Assembly (NCBI GenBank): GCA_051877575.1
Contig: JBJEJA010000044.1
Coordinates: forward strand, 1 to 64,000
Origin: UBA2882 sp051877575
Lineage (GTDB): Bacteria > Bacillota > Clostridia > Lachnospirales > Lachnospiraceae
Direction: 5' to 3'
Length of the DNA: 64,000 nt
The translations under genes were made by a program, and so were the position numbers. Below the pieces are notes generated by a model, which worked only from the letters and a program-made list of their open reading frames with translations, did not search any database and was not told where the DNA came from. Shown piece after piece: positions 25,365 to 33,140 of the stretch; within the stretch, counting starts at the first letter, position 1; each line of letters begins with the position of its first letter.

Positions 25365-26597
25365 ATGGGATTAAACAAAAAATCAGTTGATGATATCAAC
25401 GTAAAAGGAAAACGCGTTTTGGTAAGATGCGATTTTAACGTACCTCTCAAAAATGGTGAGATTACAGATGAGACTCGTATCAATGCAGCGCTTCTTACGA
25501 TTCAGAAATTATTAAATGACGGCGGCAAAGTAATCCTTTGCTCTCACTTGGGAAAAGTTAAAAACGGCCCCAACGAAGGCGAATCTTTAGCACCCGTTGC
25601 AAAGAGACTTTCCGAGAAATTAGGAAAAGAAGTAAACTTTGTAGCTGATTACAATGTAACAGGCGAAGCTGCTACAGCAGCAGTTGCAGCTATGAAAGAG
25701 GGAGATGTCGTATTACTTCAGAATACACGTTTCCGTGGAAAAGAAGAGACAAAACCTACAGAGGCAGGCGAAGCTTTTGCAAAAGAGCTTGCTGATCTTG
25801 CAGACGTATATGTATGTGACGCATTTGGCTCCGCTCATAGAGCACATGCTTCCGTAGCGGTTGTAACCAAATATATCTCCGAAAAAGGTGGAGAAAATGC
25901 AGTTGGTTACTTAATGCAGAAGGAAATCGACTTCTTGGGAAATGCCGTTGAGAATCCCGTAAGACCTTTCGTAGCAATCCTTGGCGGTGCAAAAGTTGCG
26001 GATAAATTAAATGTTATCAACAACTTACTTGAGAAATGCGATACTTTGATCATCGGCGGCGGTATGGCATTTACTTTCTTAAAAGCACAGGGATATGAAG
26101 TTGGCAATTCTTTAGTAGATAATGAGAAACTGGATTATTGTAAAGAAATGATGGACAAAGCTGAGAAGCTTGGCAAGAAGTTATTACTTCCTATCGATAC
26201 AACGATTGCAGCAAACTTCCCTGATCCGATTGACGGACCGATCGATGTACAGGTTGTTGATGCTGACAAGATCCCTTCAGATATGGAAGGTCTTGACATC
26301 GGTACAAAGACCGCTGAATTATATGCAGATGCGGTAAAATCCGCTAAGACTGTTGTATGGAACGGACCTATGGGCGTATTTGAGAACCCGACTCTTGCAA
26401 AAGGTACCATCGCAGTTGCAAAAGCTTTGGCTGAAACAGATGCAACAACAATCATCGGCGGCGGCGACTCTGCAGCAGCGGTTAACCAGTTAGGTTTTGC
26501 TGACAAGATGAGCCATATCTCCACAGGTGGCGGTGCTTCCCTTGAATTCTTAGAGGGTAAAGTACTTCCCGGTGTAGCAGCAGCTGACGACAAATAA
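25365..26597 (+). CDS. pgk: phosphoglycerate kinase
   Basis: A 410-residue glycolytic kinase transferring phosphate from 1,3-bisphosphoglycerate to ADP. Conserved N-domain segments KRVLVRCDFNVPL and CSHLGKVK (~60); hinge and nucleotide-domain motifs AILGGAKVADK and VVWNGPMGVFE; C-terminal GGGDSAAAV and STGGGASLEFLEG. Perfect AGGAGG ribosome site. The codon bias is almost as strong as in gap. A small membrane protein gene and tpiA follow on the same strand without a clear terminator, so a pgk-x-tpiA transcript is likely. Confidence 0.98.
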   Translation: MGLNKKSVDDINVKGKRVLVRCDFNVPLKNGEITDETRINAALLTIQKLLNDGGKVILCSHLGKVKNGPNEGESLAPVAKRLSEKLGKEVNFVADYNVTGEAATAAVAAMKEGDVVLLQNTRFRGKEETKPTEAGEAFAKELADLADVYVCDAFGSAHRAHASVAVVTKYISEKGGENAVGYLMQKEIDFLGNAVENPVRPFVAILGGAKVADKLNVINNLLEKCDTLIIGGGMAFTFLKAQGYEVGNSLVDNEKLDYCKEMMDKAEKLGKKLLLPIDTTIAANFPDPIDGPIDVQVVDADKIPSDMEGLDIGTKTAELYADAVKSAKTVVWNGPMGVFENPTLAKGTIAVAKALAETDATTIIGGGDSAAAVNQLGFADKMSHISTGGGASLEFLEGKVLPGVAAADDK

Positions 26598-26623
26598 GGT
26601 ATTCATTTTAGGGAGGGCTTGAG

Positions 26624-27115
26624 ATGAATACAGGTAAAAAAATCGGCGGAATCATAATGACTGCTATTGGCGGAATCTTTCTTTTCGTGGCAATCATATT
26701 TGCGTTTGCTTTTTTGGTAGTAGGCGGTGCCATGGGGAATGCGAAAGATCAGACCAGAGCAGAAATGGAAGAATTTGCCGATCGTGCGATTGAGACTCAG
26801 GGCGAAATAATAGATGCGGACGGATCAACGACTGTTGAGTACTACTCGGAAACGGATGACAGCTATTATGAGGTTACGTTTTCGGTATCAAACAGTTCCT
26901 TTAGAGAAGGGGATTTGATTACGGTCTATTATGATAAAGATAATCCGGGTACCTGTATGGCACCCGATCTGGTAGAAGATACCTACGATACGCTCAGTAC
27001 AGTGTTCTCCGGTGTCGGAGCGGGATTGGGCATATTTTTCGGGATTATCGGACTGGGGCTTTTGATCGGTGGAATTATCCTGATCAGGAAATCAAAGCCA
27101 TCCTATGAAAATTGA
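26624..27115 (+). CDS. DUF3592-like membrane protein
   Basis: A 163-residue protein with two membrane segments (residues ~8-38 and ~128-153) around a ~85-residue acidic, beta-rich domain. That domain has the DUF3592 pattern: a variable beta strand, then VTFSVSNSSFREGDLITVYYDKDNPG, of which the core is GDLITVYYDKDNPG. The function of the family is unknown. It sits between pgk and tpiA, 26 bases after pgk and 37 before tpiA, with a GGGAGGG ribosome site. Its codon use is ordinary, unlike the two glycolytic genes that flank it, so it is probably expressed far less or inserted into the cluster secondarily (inference). Confidence 0.7.
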   Translation: MNTGKKIGGIIMTAIGGIFLFVAIIFAFAFLVVGGAMGNAKDQTRAEMEEFADRAIETQGEIIDADGSTTVEYYSETDDSYYEVTFSVSNSSFREGDLITVYYDKDNPGTCMAPDLVEDTYDTLSTVFSGVGAGLGIFFGIIGLGLLIGGIILIRKSKPSYEN

Positions 27116-27152
27116 GTTTTCAAATGAGTGAAATAATAAGGAGATTAAAAAA

Positions 27153-27902
27153 ATGGCAAGAAAGAAAATCATCGCCGGAAACTGGAAAATGAACATGACT
27201 CCCAGTGAGGCAGTAGAATTGGTAAACACATTAAAACCCTTAGTAGCAACAGATGATGCAGATGTAGTATTCTGTGTACCTGCAATTGATATCATTCCTG
27301 TTATCGAAGCTGCAAAAGGTTCCAACATTCAGGTTGGTGCAGAGAATATGTATTTCGAGGAGAAAGGTGCTTTCACAGGTGAAATTTCTCCTGCAATGTT
27401 GACAGATGTAGGTGTGAAATATGTTGTTTTGGGACATTCCGAGAGAAGAGAATACTTCGCAGAGACATCCGAGACAGTTAACAAGAAGATGTTAAAGGCT
27501 TTCGAGCACGGCATCACACCTATCATGTGCTGCGGTGAGACTTTAGAGCAGAGAGAACAGGGTGTAACCATGGATTTCATCCGTCAGCAGGTTAAGGTTG
27601 GTTTCTTAAACGTAACAGCAGATCAGGCTAAGACAGCAGTAATCGCTTATGAGCCTATCTGGGCTATCGGAACAGGTAAGACAGCTACCACAGAACAGGC
27701 ACAGGAAGTCTGCAAAGGCATCCGTGAGTGTATTGCTGAAATTTATGATGAAGCAACAGCAGAAGCTATCCGTATCCAGTACGGCGGATCTGTAAATGCT
27801 GCAACAGCTCCCGAATTGTTTGCTCAGCCTGACATCGACGGCGGCTTAGTCGGTGGCGCAGCATTAAAACCTGACTTTGGCAAGATCGTAAACTGGAAAT
27901 AG
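27153..27902 (+). CDS. tpiA: triosephosphate isomerase
   Basis: A 249-residue TIM-barrel enzyme interconverting dihydroxyacetone phosphate and glyceraldehyde-3-phosphate. Active-site residues: Asn and Lys in AGNWKMN (~10-16), His in GHSERRE (~92-98), Glu in AYEPIWAIGTG (~165-175), phosphate loop with GGSVNAAT. Strong AAGGAG site and high-expression codon bias like gap and pgk. A large imperfect hairpin follows. Confidence 0.98.
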   Translation: MARKKIIAGNWKMNMTPSEAVELVNTLKPLVATDDADVVFCVPAIDIIPVIEAAKGSNIQVGAENMYFEEKGAFTGEISPAMLTDVGVKYVVLGHSERREYFAETSETVNKKMLKAFEHGITPIMCCGETLEQREQGVTMDFIRQQVKVGFLNVTADQAKTAVIAYEPIWAIGTGKTATTEQAQEVCKGIRECIAEIYDEATAEAIRIQYGGSVNAATAPELFAQPDIDGGLVGGAALKPDFGKIVNWK

Positions 27903-27935
27903 TTTTGGTTTAAGTTTATTTCCTATCTAAAAATG

Positions 27936-27996
27936 AAAGGGTTGTTGCAGTAACCGCGGCATTTTGATATGCTTTCGGTTGCTGTGGCAGCCCTTT
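27936..27996 (+). terminator. probable terminator after tpiA
   Basis: A long interrupted hairpin: AAAGGG / CCCTTT at the base, with GCAGTAACCG / CGGTTGCTG above. The T-tract is short. Confidence 0.55.
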
Positions 27997-28011
27997 ATGT
28001 TTGCGGGTTAC

Positions 28012-28040
28012 TTTCTGTGTAAACTATGATAAGATATAAA
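28012..28040 (+). promoter_or_regulatory. promoter of the DUF3784-type gene
   Basis: TTTCTG (28012-28017), 17-base spacer, TATAAA (28035-28040), just ahead of AAAGGAGGGG. Confidence 0.5.
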
Positions 28041-28055
28041 AAAGGAGGGGCGGAA

Positions 28056-28802
28056 ATGATTTATTACGGATTGTTTTTTCTGATATGGCTGATAGCGGTT
28101 ATTTTGATGTCCGGCAAAGGAAGTTTTCTGATAGCCGGTTATAATACGGCATCAAAGGAGCGAAAAAGAAAGTATGACGAAAAGAAATTGAGCCGTGTAT
28201 ATGGGGTCGGGATGTTGGTCATAGCTGTTTTTGTGACACTGCCTTATTTTCTGGGAGAAAAATTGGCGGACAGTTTGACCGGAATCATTCCCGCCGTCAT
28301 AATTTTGACCATAATTGCGATGATTTTGGTCGGCAGTTTTTGCTGCAAAAGCAAAGGAACTGAAGAGGCGGAAGATGATGTAAAAGAAGAATCAAAAGGG
28401 GATATCCGCAGATTTGCTCCTTCAGTCGTGGTCATTGTCATGCTGTTACTGATTCTTCCGATGCTCTATCTGGGAAAAGTGGAAGTAACTTGCCGGAATG
28501 ACGGATTTACAATAAGTGTCAGCGGTTGGAAGGATAAAGAAATTGCTTATGATGAGGTTGTGGATATAGAACGGAAAACAGTGCTTTCCGTGGGAAGCCG
28601 TACCGGAGGATTGGGAACGGCCAAACTTCTGGCCGGAAATTTTCATAATGACACATTTGGAGATTACGAACTGTATGCCTACACCGCCAGTACAGAGTAT
28701 ATTATTTTGTACCGGGAGGGCAAAACGGTTGTGATCGGTCTGGAATCCAAAGAAGAGGCCGATGAGTTGTATGACACCCTTGTAAATAAAACGGGAAATT
28801 AA
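28056..28802 (+). CDS. DUF3784-type membrane protein of unknown function
   Basis: A 248-residue protein. The N-terminal part (residues ~1-95) has three membrane segments and the DUF3784 signature SGKGSFLIAGYNTASKE, common in Lachnospiraceae. Another membrane segment (~125-145) is followed by a ~100-residue cytoplasm- or surface-facing domain resembling a PH-like fold (SVSGWKDKEIAYDEV, IILYREGKTVVIGL). Function unknown. The start is set by AAAGGAGGGG 8 bases before ATG 28056; a longer frame adds ten residues without a ribosome site. Its stop codon overlaps the stop of the convergent CDF gene (shared bases 28799-28802). Confidence 0.65.
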   Translation: MIYYGLFFLIWLIAVILMSGKGSFLIAGYNTASKERKRKYDEKKLSRVYGVGMLVIAVFVTLPYFLGEKLADSLTGIIPAVIILTIIAMILVGSFCCKSKGTEEAEDDVKEESKGDIRRFAPSVVVIVMLLLILPMLYLGKVEVTCRNDGFTISVSGWKDKEIAYDEVVDIERKTVLSVGSRTGGLGTAKLLAGNFHNDTFGDYELYAYTASTEYIILYREGKTVVIGLESKEEADELYDTLVNKTGN

Positions 28803-29965
28803 CAATATGCTTTATCTACCTGAATAACGGCAAAATAGTTTTCGTTGAGTTTTTGGATTTCTTTTTGCAGGTAGGTAACTACCTCTGCGTCAGTCATTTT
28901 GTAATCAAAAGGCAGAAGAATATCAAAAATGATATTGGTATGTGTAGGGCCTGTGACAACACGAAAATCATGAAGCTTTAACGTCGGATCCAGATTTTGC
29001 AGGATTGTATCTATCTGATTGTGCAGAGCATCGGTCAGTGGATCGTTTAACAGTATCGGATCCATATGGATTACGGCTTCGCAATGGCATTCTTGGGACA
29101 ATTCTTTTTCGACATTATCGATGAGGTCATGGATTTCCATGATATTTCCGGTAGAATCCACTTCCGCATGGAGCGACACCATAATGCGGCCGGGACCGTA
29201 GTCATGAACGATCAGGTCATGGATGCCGAGTATCTCTTTGTGGGCATTGACGATGTTTTCGATCCGGTCGATATATTCCTTTTGGGGAGGCTGTCCCAAC
29301 AGAGGCGAAATGGTATCCTTTGCGGCGTTAAAACCGGCATAAAGAATAAAGAGCCCCACGGCAATGCCGCAATATCCGTCTATATTGACGGAAGTAAATT
29401 TACAGATCAGTGTGGAAATCAGTACAACCAGAGTGGCAAGTGAGTCACTGAGAGAATCGGTAGCTGTTGCTTTCATAGCTGCAGATTCTATTTTTTTGCT
29501 GACAGAAGTATTATAGACTGCCATGTACAGTTTCACGCAGATAGAAACGATTAAGATGCCGATGACAATCGGATTAAAGCTGGTTACTTCCGGATGAATG
29601 ATCTTTTCAACAGAAGATTTTACCAGTTCAAAACCCATCAAAATGATGGCAACGGAAACAAGAAGTCCGGATATGTATTCGATTCTGCCGTGGCCGAAGG
29701 GGTGGTCCACATCCGGCTTTTGTCCGGCCATCTGAAAACCAATCAAAGTGATCAGGGAAGAACCTGCATCTGACAGATTATTCAGAGCATCGGCGGTAAT
29801 TGCAATGGAATTACTAATCAGTCCTGCAAAAAATTTTCCGGCGAACAGGCAGATATTCAAAAAAATGCCGACACCGCCGCAAAGGATGCCGTATGCCTTC
29901 CTGACCTGCGGGGATTTTGCATCGTCTTTGTTTTTTATAAACAGGCTGCTCAATAATGTAATCAT
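28799..29965 (-). CDS. cation diffusion facilitator transporter, Mn-type
   Basis: A 388-residue CDF exporter with six membrane helices and a ~95-residue C-terminal cytoplasmic domain, plus an unusual extra domain of ~75 residues at the very end. The two metal-site motifs are N-x3-D in helix 2 (within ADALNNLSD) and D-x3-D in helix 5 (within TATDSLSD). The N-D-D-D combination matches manganese exporters such as S. pneumoniae MntE, not zinc exporters, which have His-x3-Asp in helix 5. HPFGHGRIEY is the usual loop motif. AAGGAG precedes the ATG. It lies next to gpmI, whose enzyme class needs manganese; a link is plausible but inferred. Confidence 0.85.
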   Translation of the reverse strand: MITLLSSLFIKNKDDAKSPQVRKAYGILCGGVGIFLNICLFAGKFFAGLISNSIAITADALNNLSDAGSSLITLIGFQMAGQKPDVDHPFGHGRIEYISGLLVSVAIILMGFELVKSSVEKIIHPEVTSFNPIVIGILIVSICVKLYMAVYNTSVSKKIESAAMKATATDSLSDSLATLVVLISTLICKFTSVNIDGYCGIAVGLFILYAGFNAAKDTISPLLGQPPQKEYIDRIENIVNAHKEILGIHDLIVHDYGPGRIMVSLHAEVDSTGNIMEIHDLIDNVEKELSQECHCEAVIHMDPILLNDPLTDALHNQIDTILQNLDPTLKLHDFRVVTGPTHTNIIFDILLPFDYKMTDAEVVTYLQKEIQKLNENYFAVIQVDKAYC

Positions 29966-30047
29966 TTCAGAAAAACTCCTTTTTTGTCATGAAATTTTCA
30001 TTCTTTACATATTACTGCTTTTTTGGCAGGTTTGACAACACTTTTTC

Positions 30048-30076
30048 TTGAAAAACATGATTAAACCATGTATAAT
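30048..30076 (+). promoter_or_regulatory. gpmI promoter
   Basis: TTGAAA (30048-30053), 17-base spacer, perfect TATAAT (30071-30076). Confidence 0.75.
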
Positions 30077-30162
30077 TTTTTTCGGACAAGAAGAAATGGC
30101 AGCACAGAAGGAAATAATCGGTTCGTGCACATTTTATAAAAGAATAGAAAAGGAGAATAGAA

Positions 30163-31719
30163 ATGAGTAAAAAACCAACCGTATTAATGATACTTGACGG
30201 ATATGGTCTCAACGAAAAGACTGAAGGCAATGCAGTCGCAGAGGCAAAGACACCCGTTATGGACAAGCTGATGGCAGAGTGTCCCTTTGTAAGAGGAAAT
30301 GCATCAGGCATGGCAGTGGGGCTTCCTGACGGACAGATGGGTAATTCCGAAGTCGGACATCTGAATATGGGAGCCGGACGCATTGTATATCAGGAATTAA
30401 CAAGAATTACAAAGGAAATCCAGGACGGTACTTTCTTTACCAATCCCGAATTGATGGATGCTGTTGAAAACTGCAAGAAAAACGATTCTGCATTTCATAT
30501 GTTCGGATTGGTTTCCGACGGCGGTGTTCACAGTCATAATACGCATTTATACGGATTGCTGGAACTGGCAAAGAGAAACGGTCTGAAAAAAGTCTATGTA
30601 CACTGCTTCTTGGACGGCCGTGATACACCTCCTGCATCCGGTAAGGATTTTGTGGCTGATCTGGAAGCTGAGATGGCAAAGATCGGTGTCGGCGAAGTAG
30701 CTTCCGTCAGCGGACGTTATTATGCAATGGACAGGGATAACAACTATGACCGTGTGCAGCTTGCATATGACGCATTGACAAAAGGTGAAGGCTTACAGGC
30801 AGACAGTGCAACGGGAGCCATTCAGGAATCCTATGACAGAGAGGAAACAGACGAATTTGTAAAACCTACCGTTGTGATGAAAAACGGAGCTCCGGTAGCA
30901 ACAATTCAGGATGGAGACAGCGTGGTATTTTTCAACTTCCGTCCCGACAGGGCAAGAGAAATTACCAGATGTTTCTGCTGTGAAGATGATTTCTTTGCAA
31001 ATATTAATTTTAAACGCGAGAAGAAACTGGATCTGACTTTTGTATGCTTCTCCGACTATGATCCTACCATTCCCAACAAGGAAGTGGCATTCAAGAAGAT
31101 TTCCATTACCAATACCTTTGGTGAATGGTTGGCAAATAACAACATGACACAGGCAAGAATTGCCGAGACCGAGAAGTATGCACATGTTACATTCTTCTTT
31201 AACGGTGGTGTAGAGGAGCCCAATAAGGGAGAGGACAGAATCCTTGTTAACTCCCCTAAGGATGTGGCTACCTACGATCTGAAACCGGAAATGAGTGCTT
31301 ATGAAGTATGCGATAAGCTGTGCGGAGCCATTACTTCCGGCAAATATGATGTGATCATTATTAACTTCGCCAATCCGGATATGGTTGGTCATACCGGTGT
31401 GGAAAGTGCGGCAATCAAGGCCGTAGAAGCTGTTGATGAGTGTGTGGGTAAAGCAGTAGAGGCATTAAAGAGCGTGGACGGACAAATGTTTATCTGTGCC
31501 GATCATGGTAATGCAGAACAGCTTGTGGATTATGAGACAGGTGCTCCGTTTACGGCGCATACCACCAATCAGGTGCCTTTCATTCTTGTAAATGCGGATC
31601 CTTCCTATGGATTAAAAGAGAATGGATGTCTGGCTGATATCGTTCCGACCCTGATTGAATTGATGGGTATGGAAAAACCTGCCGAGATGACGGGAAGCTC
31701 TTTACTGATTAAAAAATAA
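30163..31719 (+). CDS. gpmI: 2,3-bisphosphoglycerate-independent phosphoglycerate mutase
   Basis: A 518-residue alkaline-phosphatase-superfamily enzyme converting 3- to 2-phosphoglycerate. Metal site MILDGYG (~9-15); nucleophile Ser in MGNSEVGHLNMG (~63); HSHNTHLYGL, FLDGRDTPP, RYYAMDRDNNYDR; second metal site CADHGNAEQ and AHTTNQVPFI. The length matches B. subtilis Pgm (511). Catalysis in this class uses two Mn ions. AAGGAG precedes the ATG. Transcribed alone between its promoter and a terminator. Confidence 0.97.
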   Translation: MSKKPTVLMILDGYGLNEKTEGNAVAEAKTPVMDKLMAECPFVRGNASGMAVGLPDGQMGNSEVGHLNMGAGRIVYQELTRITKEIQDGTFFTNPELMDAVENCKKNDSAFHMFGLVSDGGVHSHNTHLYGLLELAKRNGLKKVYVHCFLDGRDTPPASGKDFVADLEAEMAKIGVGEVASVSGRYYAMDRDNNYDRVQLAYDALTKGEGLQADSATGAIQESYDREETDEFVKPTVVMKNGAPVATIQDGDSVVFFNFRPDRAREITRCFCCEDDFFANINFKREKKLDLTFVCFSDYDPTIPNKEVAFKKISITNTFGEWLANNNMTQARIAETEKYAHVTFFFNGGVEEPNKGEDRILVNSPKDVATYDLKPEMSAYEVCDKLCGAITSGKYDVIIINFANPDMVGHTGVESAAIKAVEAVDECVGKAVEALKSVDGQMFICADHGNAEQLVDYETGAPFTAHTTNQVPFILVNADPSYGLKENGCLADIVPTLIELMGMEKPAEMTGSSLLIKK

Positions 31720-31749
31720 TTGGAATCAAGCCTGCATGGCAAAATAATT

Positions 31750-31804
31750 AGGCTGTTACAGTCGGTAACCTGTAAAATTACCGGTTGTAGCAGTCTTATT
31801 TTTA
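31750..31804 (+). terminator. terminator of gpmI
   Basis: A long imperfect stem (AGGCTGTTACAGTCGGTAA with TTACCGGTTGTAGCAGTC) followed by TTATTTTTA. Confidence 0.75.
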
Positions 31805-31866
31805 TACTTCTGACTATTTTTTTATATGGTGGGAAATACTAGAAAAAAAATTAGGGGGAATTTGCC

Positions 31867-32706
31867 TTGAAGAAGTATTTCGCCATAACGGTTTTTTCTG
31901 TTGTATACGCCTGTGCCATATCATTTTTCCTGGATCCCAACCACCTTGCACCGGGAGGCGTGACGGGAATTGCCATACTGTTAGATGCATTGGTGGGCAT
32001 CGGCACGGGAACATGGGTATTTTTGATCAATATTCCCATTTTAATCATAGGTTGGTGGAAATTCGGAGGAAAATTTATGATTTCTACCGTCTATTCCATA
32101 GGTGTCGTGTCTGTAACCACCAATCTGCTGGAAGGAATGCCGGCACTGACTACAGACCCATTGGCAGCGGCTTTGGCAGGGGCATTTTTGACGGCAATAT
32201 CCATTGGCTCCATTATGAGACTGAATGCCACCACCGGCGGAATGGATATCATTGTGAAGCTGCTGCGGCAGAAATATCCGTATCTGAGGACCGGCAGAAT
32301 ATATCTGATGATGGACAGTGTGGTCGTACTGTTGGCAATCCTTGTGTTTGGGAATATTGAGTCAGGGATTTATGCGGGAATAACGGTGCTGATCACTTCC
32401 CATATCATGGATCTGGTGCTATATGGGACTGATGAAGCCAGTCTGTTTTTTGTGGTGACGGATCATTCAGGAGAGGTAGCGGACAGATTGATGCATGAAT
32501 TAAAAGTAGGGGTCACTTATTTGAAAGGAAAGGGAGCATTCAAAGACAGAGAGAAAGACATTATCCTCTGCGTTACAAGGAAGATTCAGGCTCCGCAGCT
32601 GGAAAATATCGTAAGAGAGGTGGACCGGGATGCTTTTCTGATCGTGACCGGTGCCAGTGAAATATACGGAGAAGGTTACAAGTCCTATGATGCGGAAATT
32701 ATATAA
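31867..32706 (+). CDS. YitT family membrane protein
   Basis: A 279-residue protein with ~5 membrane segments (residues ~5-185, YitT/DUF161) and a C-terminal soluble DUF2179 domain (~200-275, with VGVTYLKGKGAFKDREKDII, core TYLKGKGAF). The family is widespread in Bacillota with no proven function; transport is often proposed. The start is TTG: AGGGGG lies 8 bases ahead and the resulting sequence MKKYFAITVFSVVYA matches the family start. Its terminator overlaps the promoter of the next gene. Confidence 0.85.
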   Translation: MKKYFAITVFSVVYACAISFFLDPNHLAPGGVTGIAILLDALVGIGTGTWVFLINIPILIIGWWKFGGKFMISTVYSIGVVSVTTNLLEGMPALTTDPLAAALAGAFLTAISIGSIMRLNATTGGMDIIVKLLRQKYPYLRTGRIYLMMDSVVVLLAILVFGNIESGIYAGITVLITSHIMDLVLYGTDEASLFFVVTDHSGEVADRLMHELKVGVTYLKGKGAFKDREKDIILCVTRKIQAPQLENIVREVDRDAFLIVTGASEIYGEGYKSYDAEII

Positions 32707-32752
32707 AAAAGATGCGGTGTAAAGAAAAAATACTTGACACCGTATCTTTTTT
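32704..32752 (+). terminator. terminator of the yitT-type gene, overlapping the ylxM promoter
   Basis: AAAAAGATGCGGTGT (from ~32706) pairs with ACACCGTATCTTTTTT (32737-32752), one mismatch. The downstream arm contains the last bases of the next -35 element. Confidence 0.75.
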
Positions 32753-32762
32753 CATGTATGAT
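32734..32762 (+). promoter_or_regulatory. promoter of ylxM-ffh-rpsP
   Basis: Perfect TTGACA (32734-32739), 17-base spacer, TATGAT (32757-32762). It overlaps the preceding terminator arm. Confidence 0.8.
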
Positions 32763-32792
32763 GCAAAAGGTGTATATCAGACAGGTGACAAA

Positions 32793-33137
32793 ATGGAAAA
32801 GATAGTAGAACAGAATCTGTTATTTGATTTCTATGGAGAATTGCTGACCGAACATCAGCAGAATGTATATCAGGATGCGGTCTTCAATGACATGTCCTTA
32901 AGTGAAGTTGCCGATAATTACGGGATTTCCAGACAGGGTGTGCATGATCTGCTGAAGCGTTGCGATAAGACCATGCAGGAGTATGAGGATAAACTGCATT
33001 TGATCTCCAGGTTTGCCACTGTCAAGGAAAAACTTTCAAAGATACAGGAAATTACCGATACTTTGGAAGACGGACAACTGCAGGAAGGCAAAAGACAGAT
33101 CAGACATCTGGCGGCAGAAATTTTAGAGGAGTTATAA
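32793..33137 (+). CDS. ylxM: YlxM family helix-turn-helix protein
   Basis: A 114-residue sigma-70-region-4-like helix-turn-helix protein, always linked to ffh. HTH at residues ~20-60: EHQQNVYQDAVFNDMSLSEV, with core SLSEVADNYGISRQGVHDLL. YlxM stimulates the SRP GTPase cycle in streptococci and may bind nucleic acid. The longer frame starting at 32712 is rejected because it includes the promoter; ATG 32793 has AGGTGA 4 bases upstream. ffh starts 3 bases after its stop. Confidence 0.88.
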   Translation: MEKIVEQNLLFDFYGELLTEHQQNVYQDAVFNDMSLSEVADNYGISRQGVHDLLKRCDKTMQEYEDKLHLISRFATVKEKLSKIQEITDTLEDGQLQEGKRQIRHLAAEILEEL

Positions 33138-33140
33138 TAC

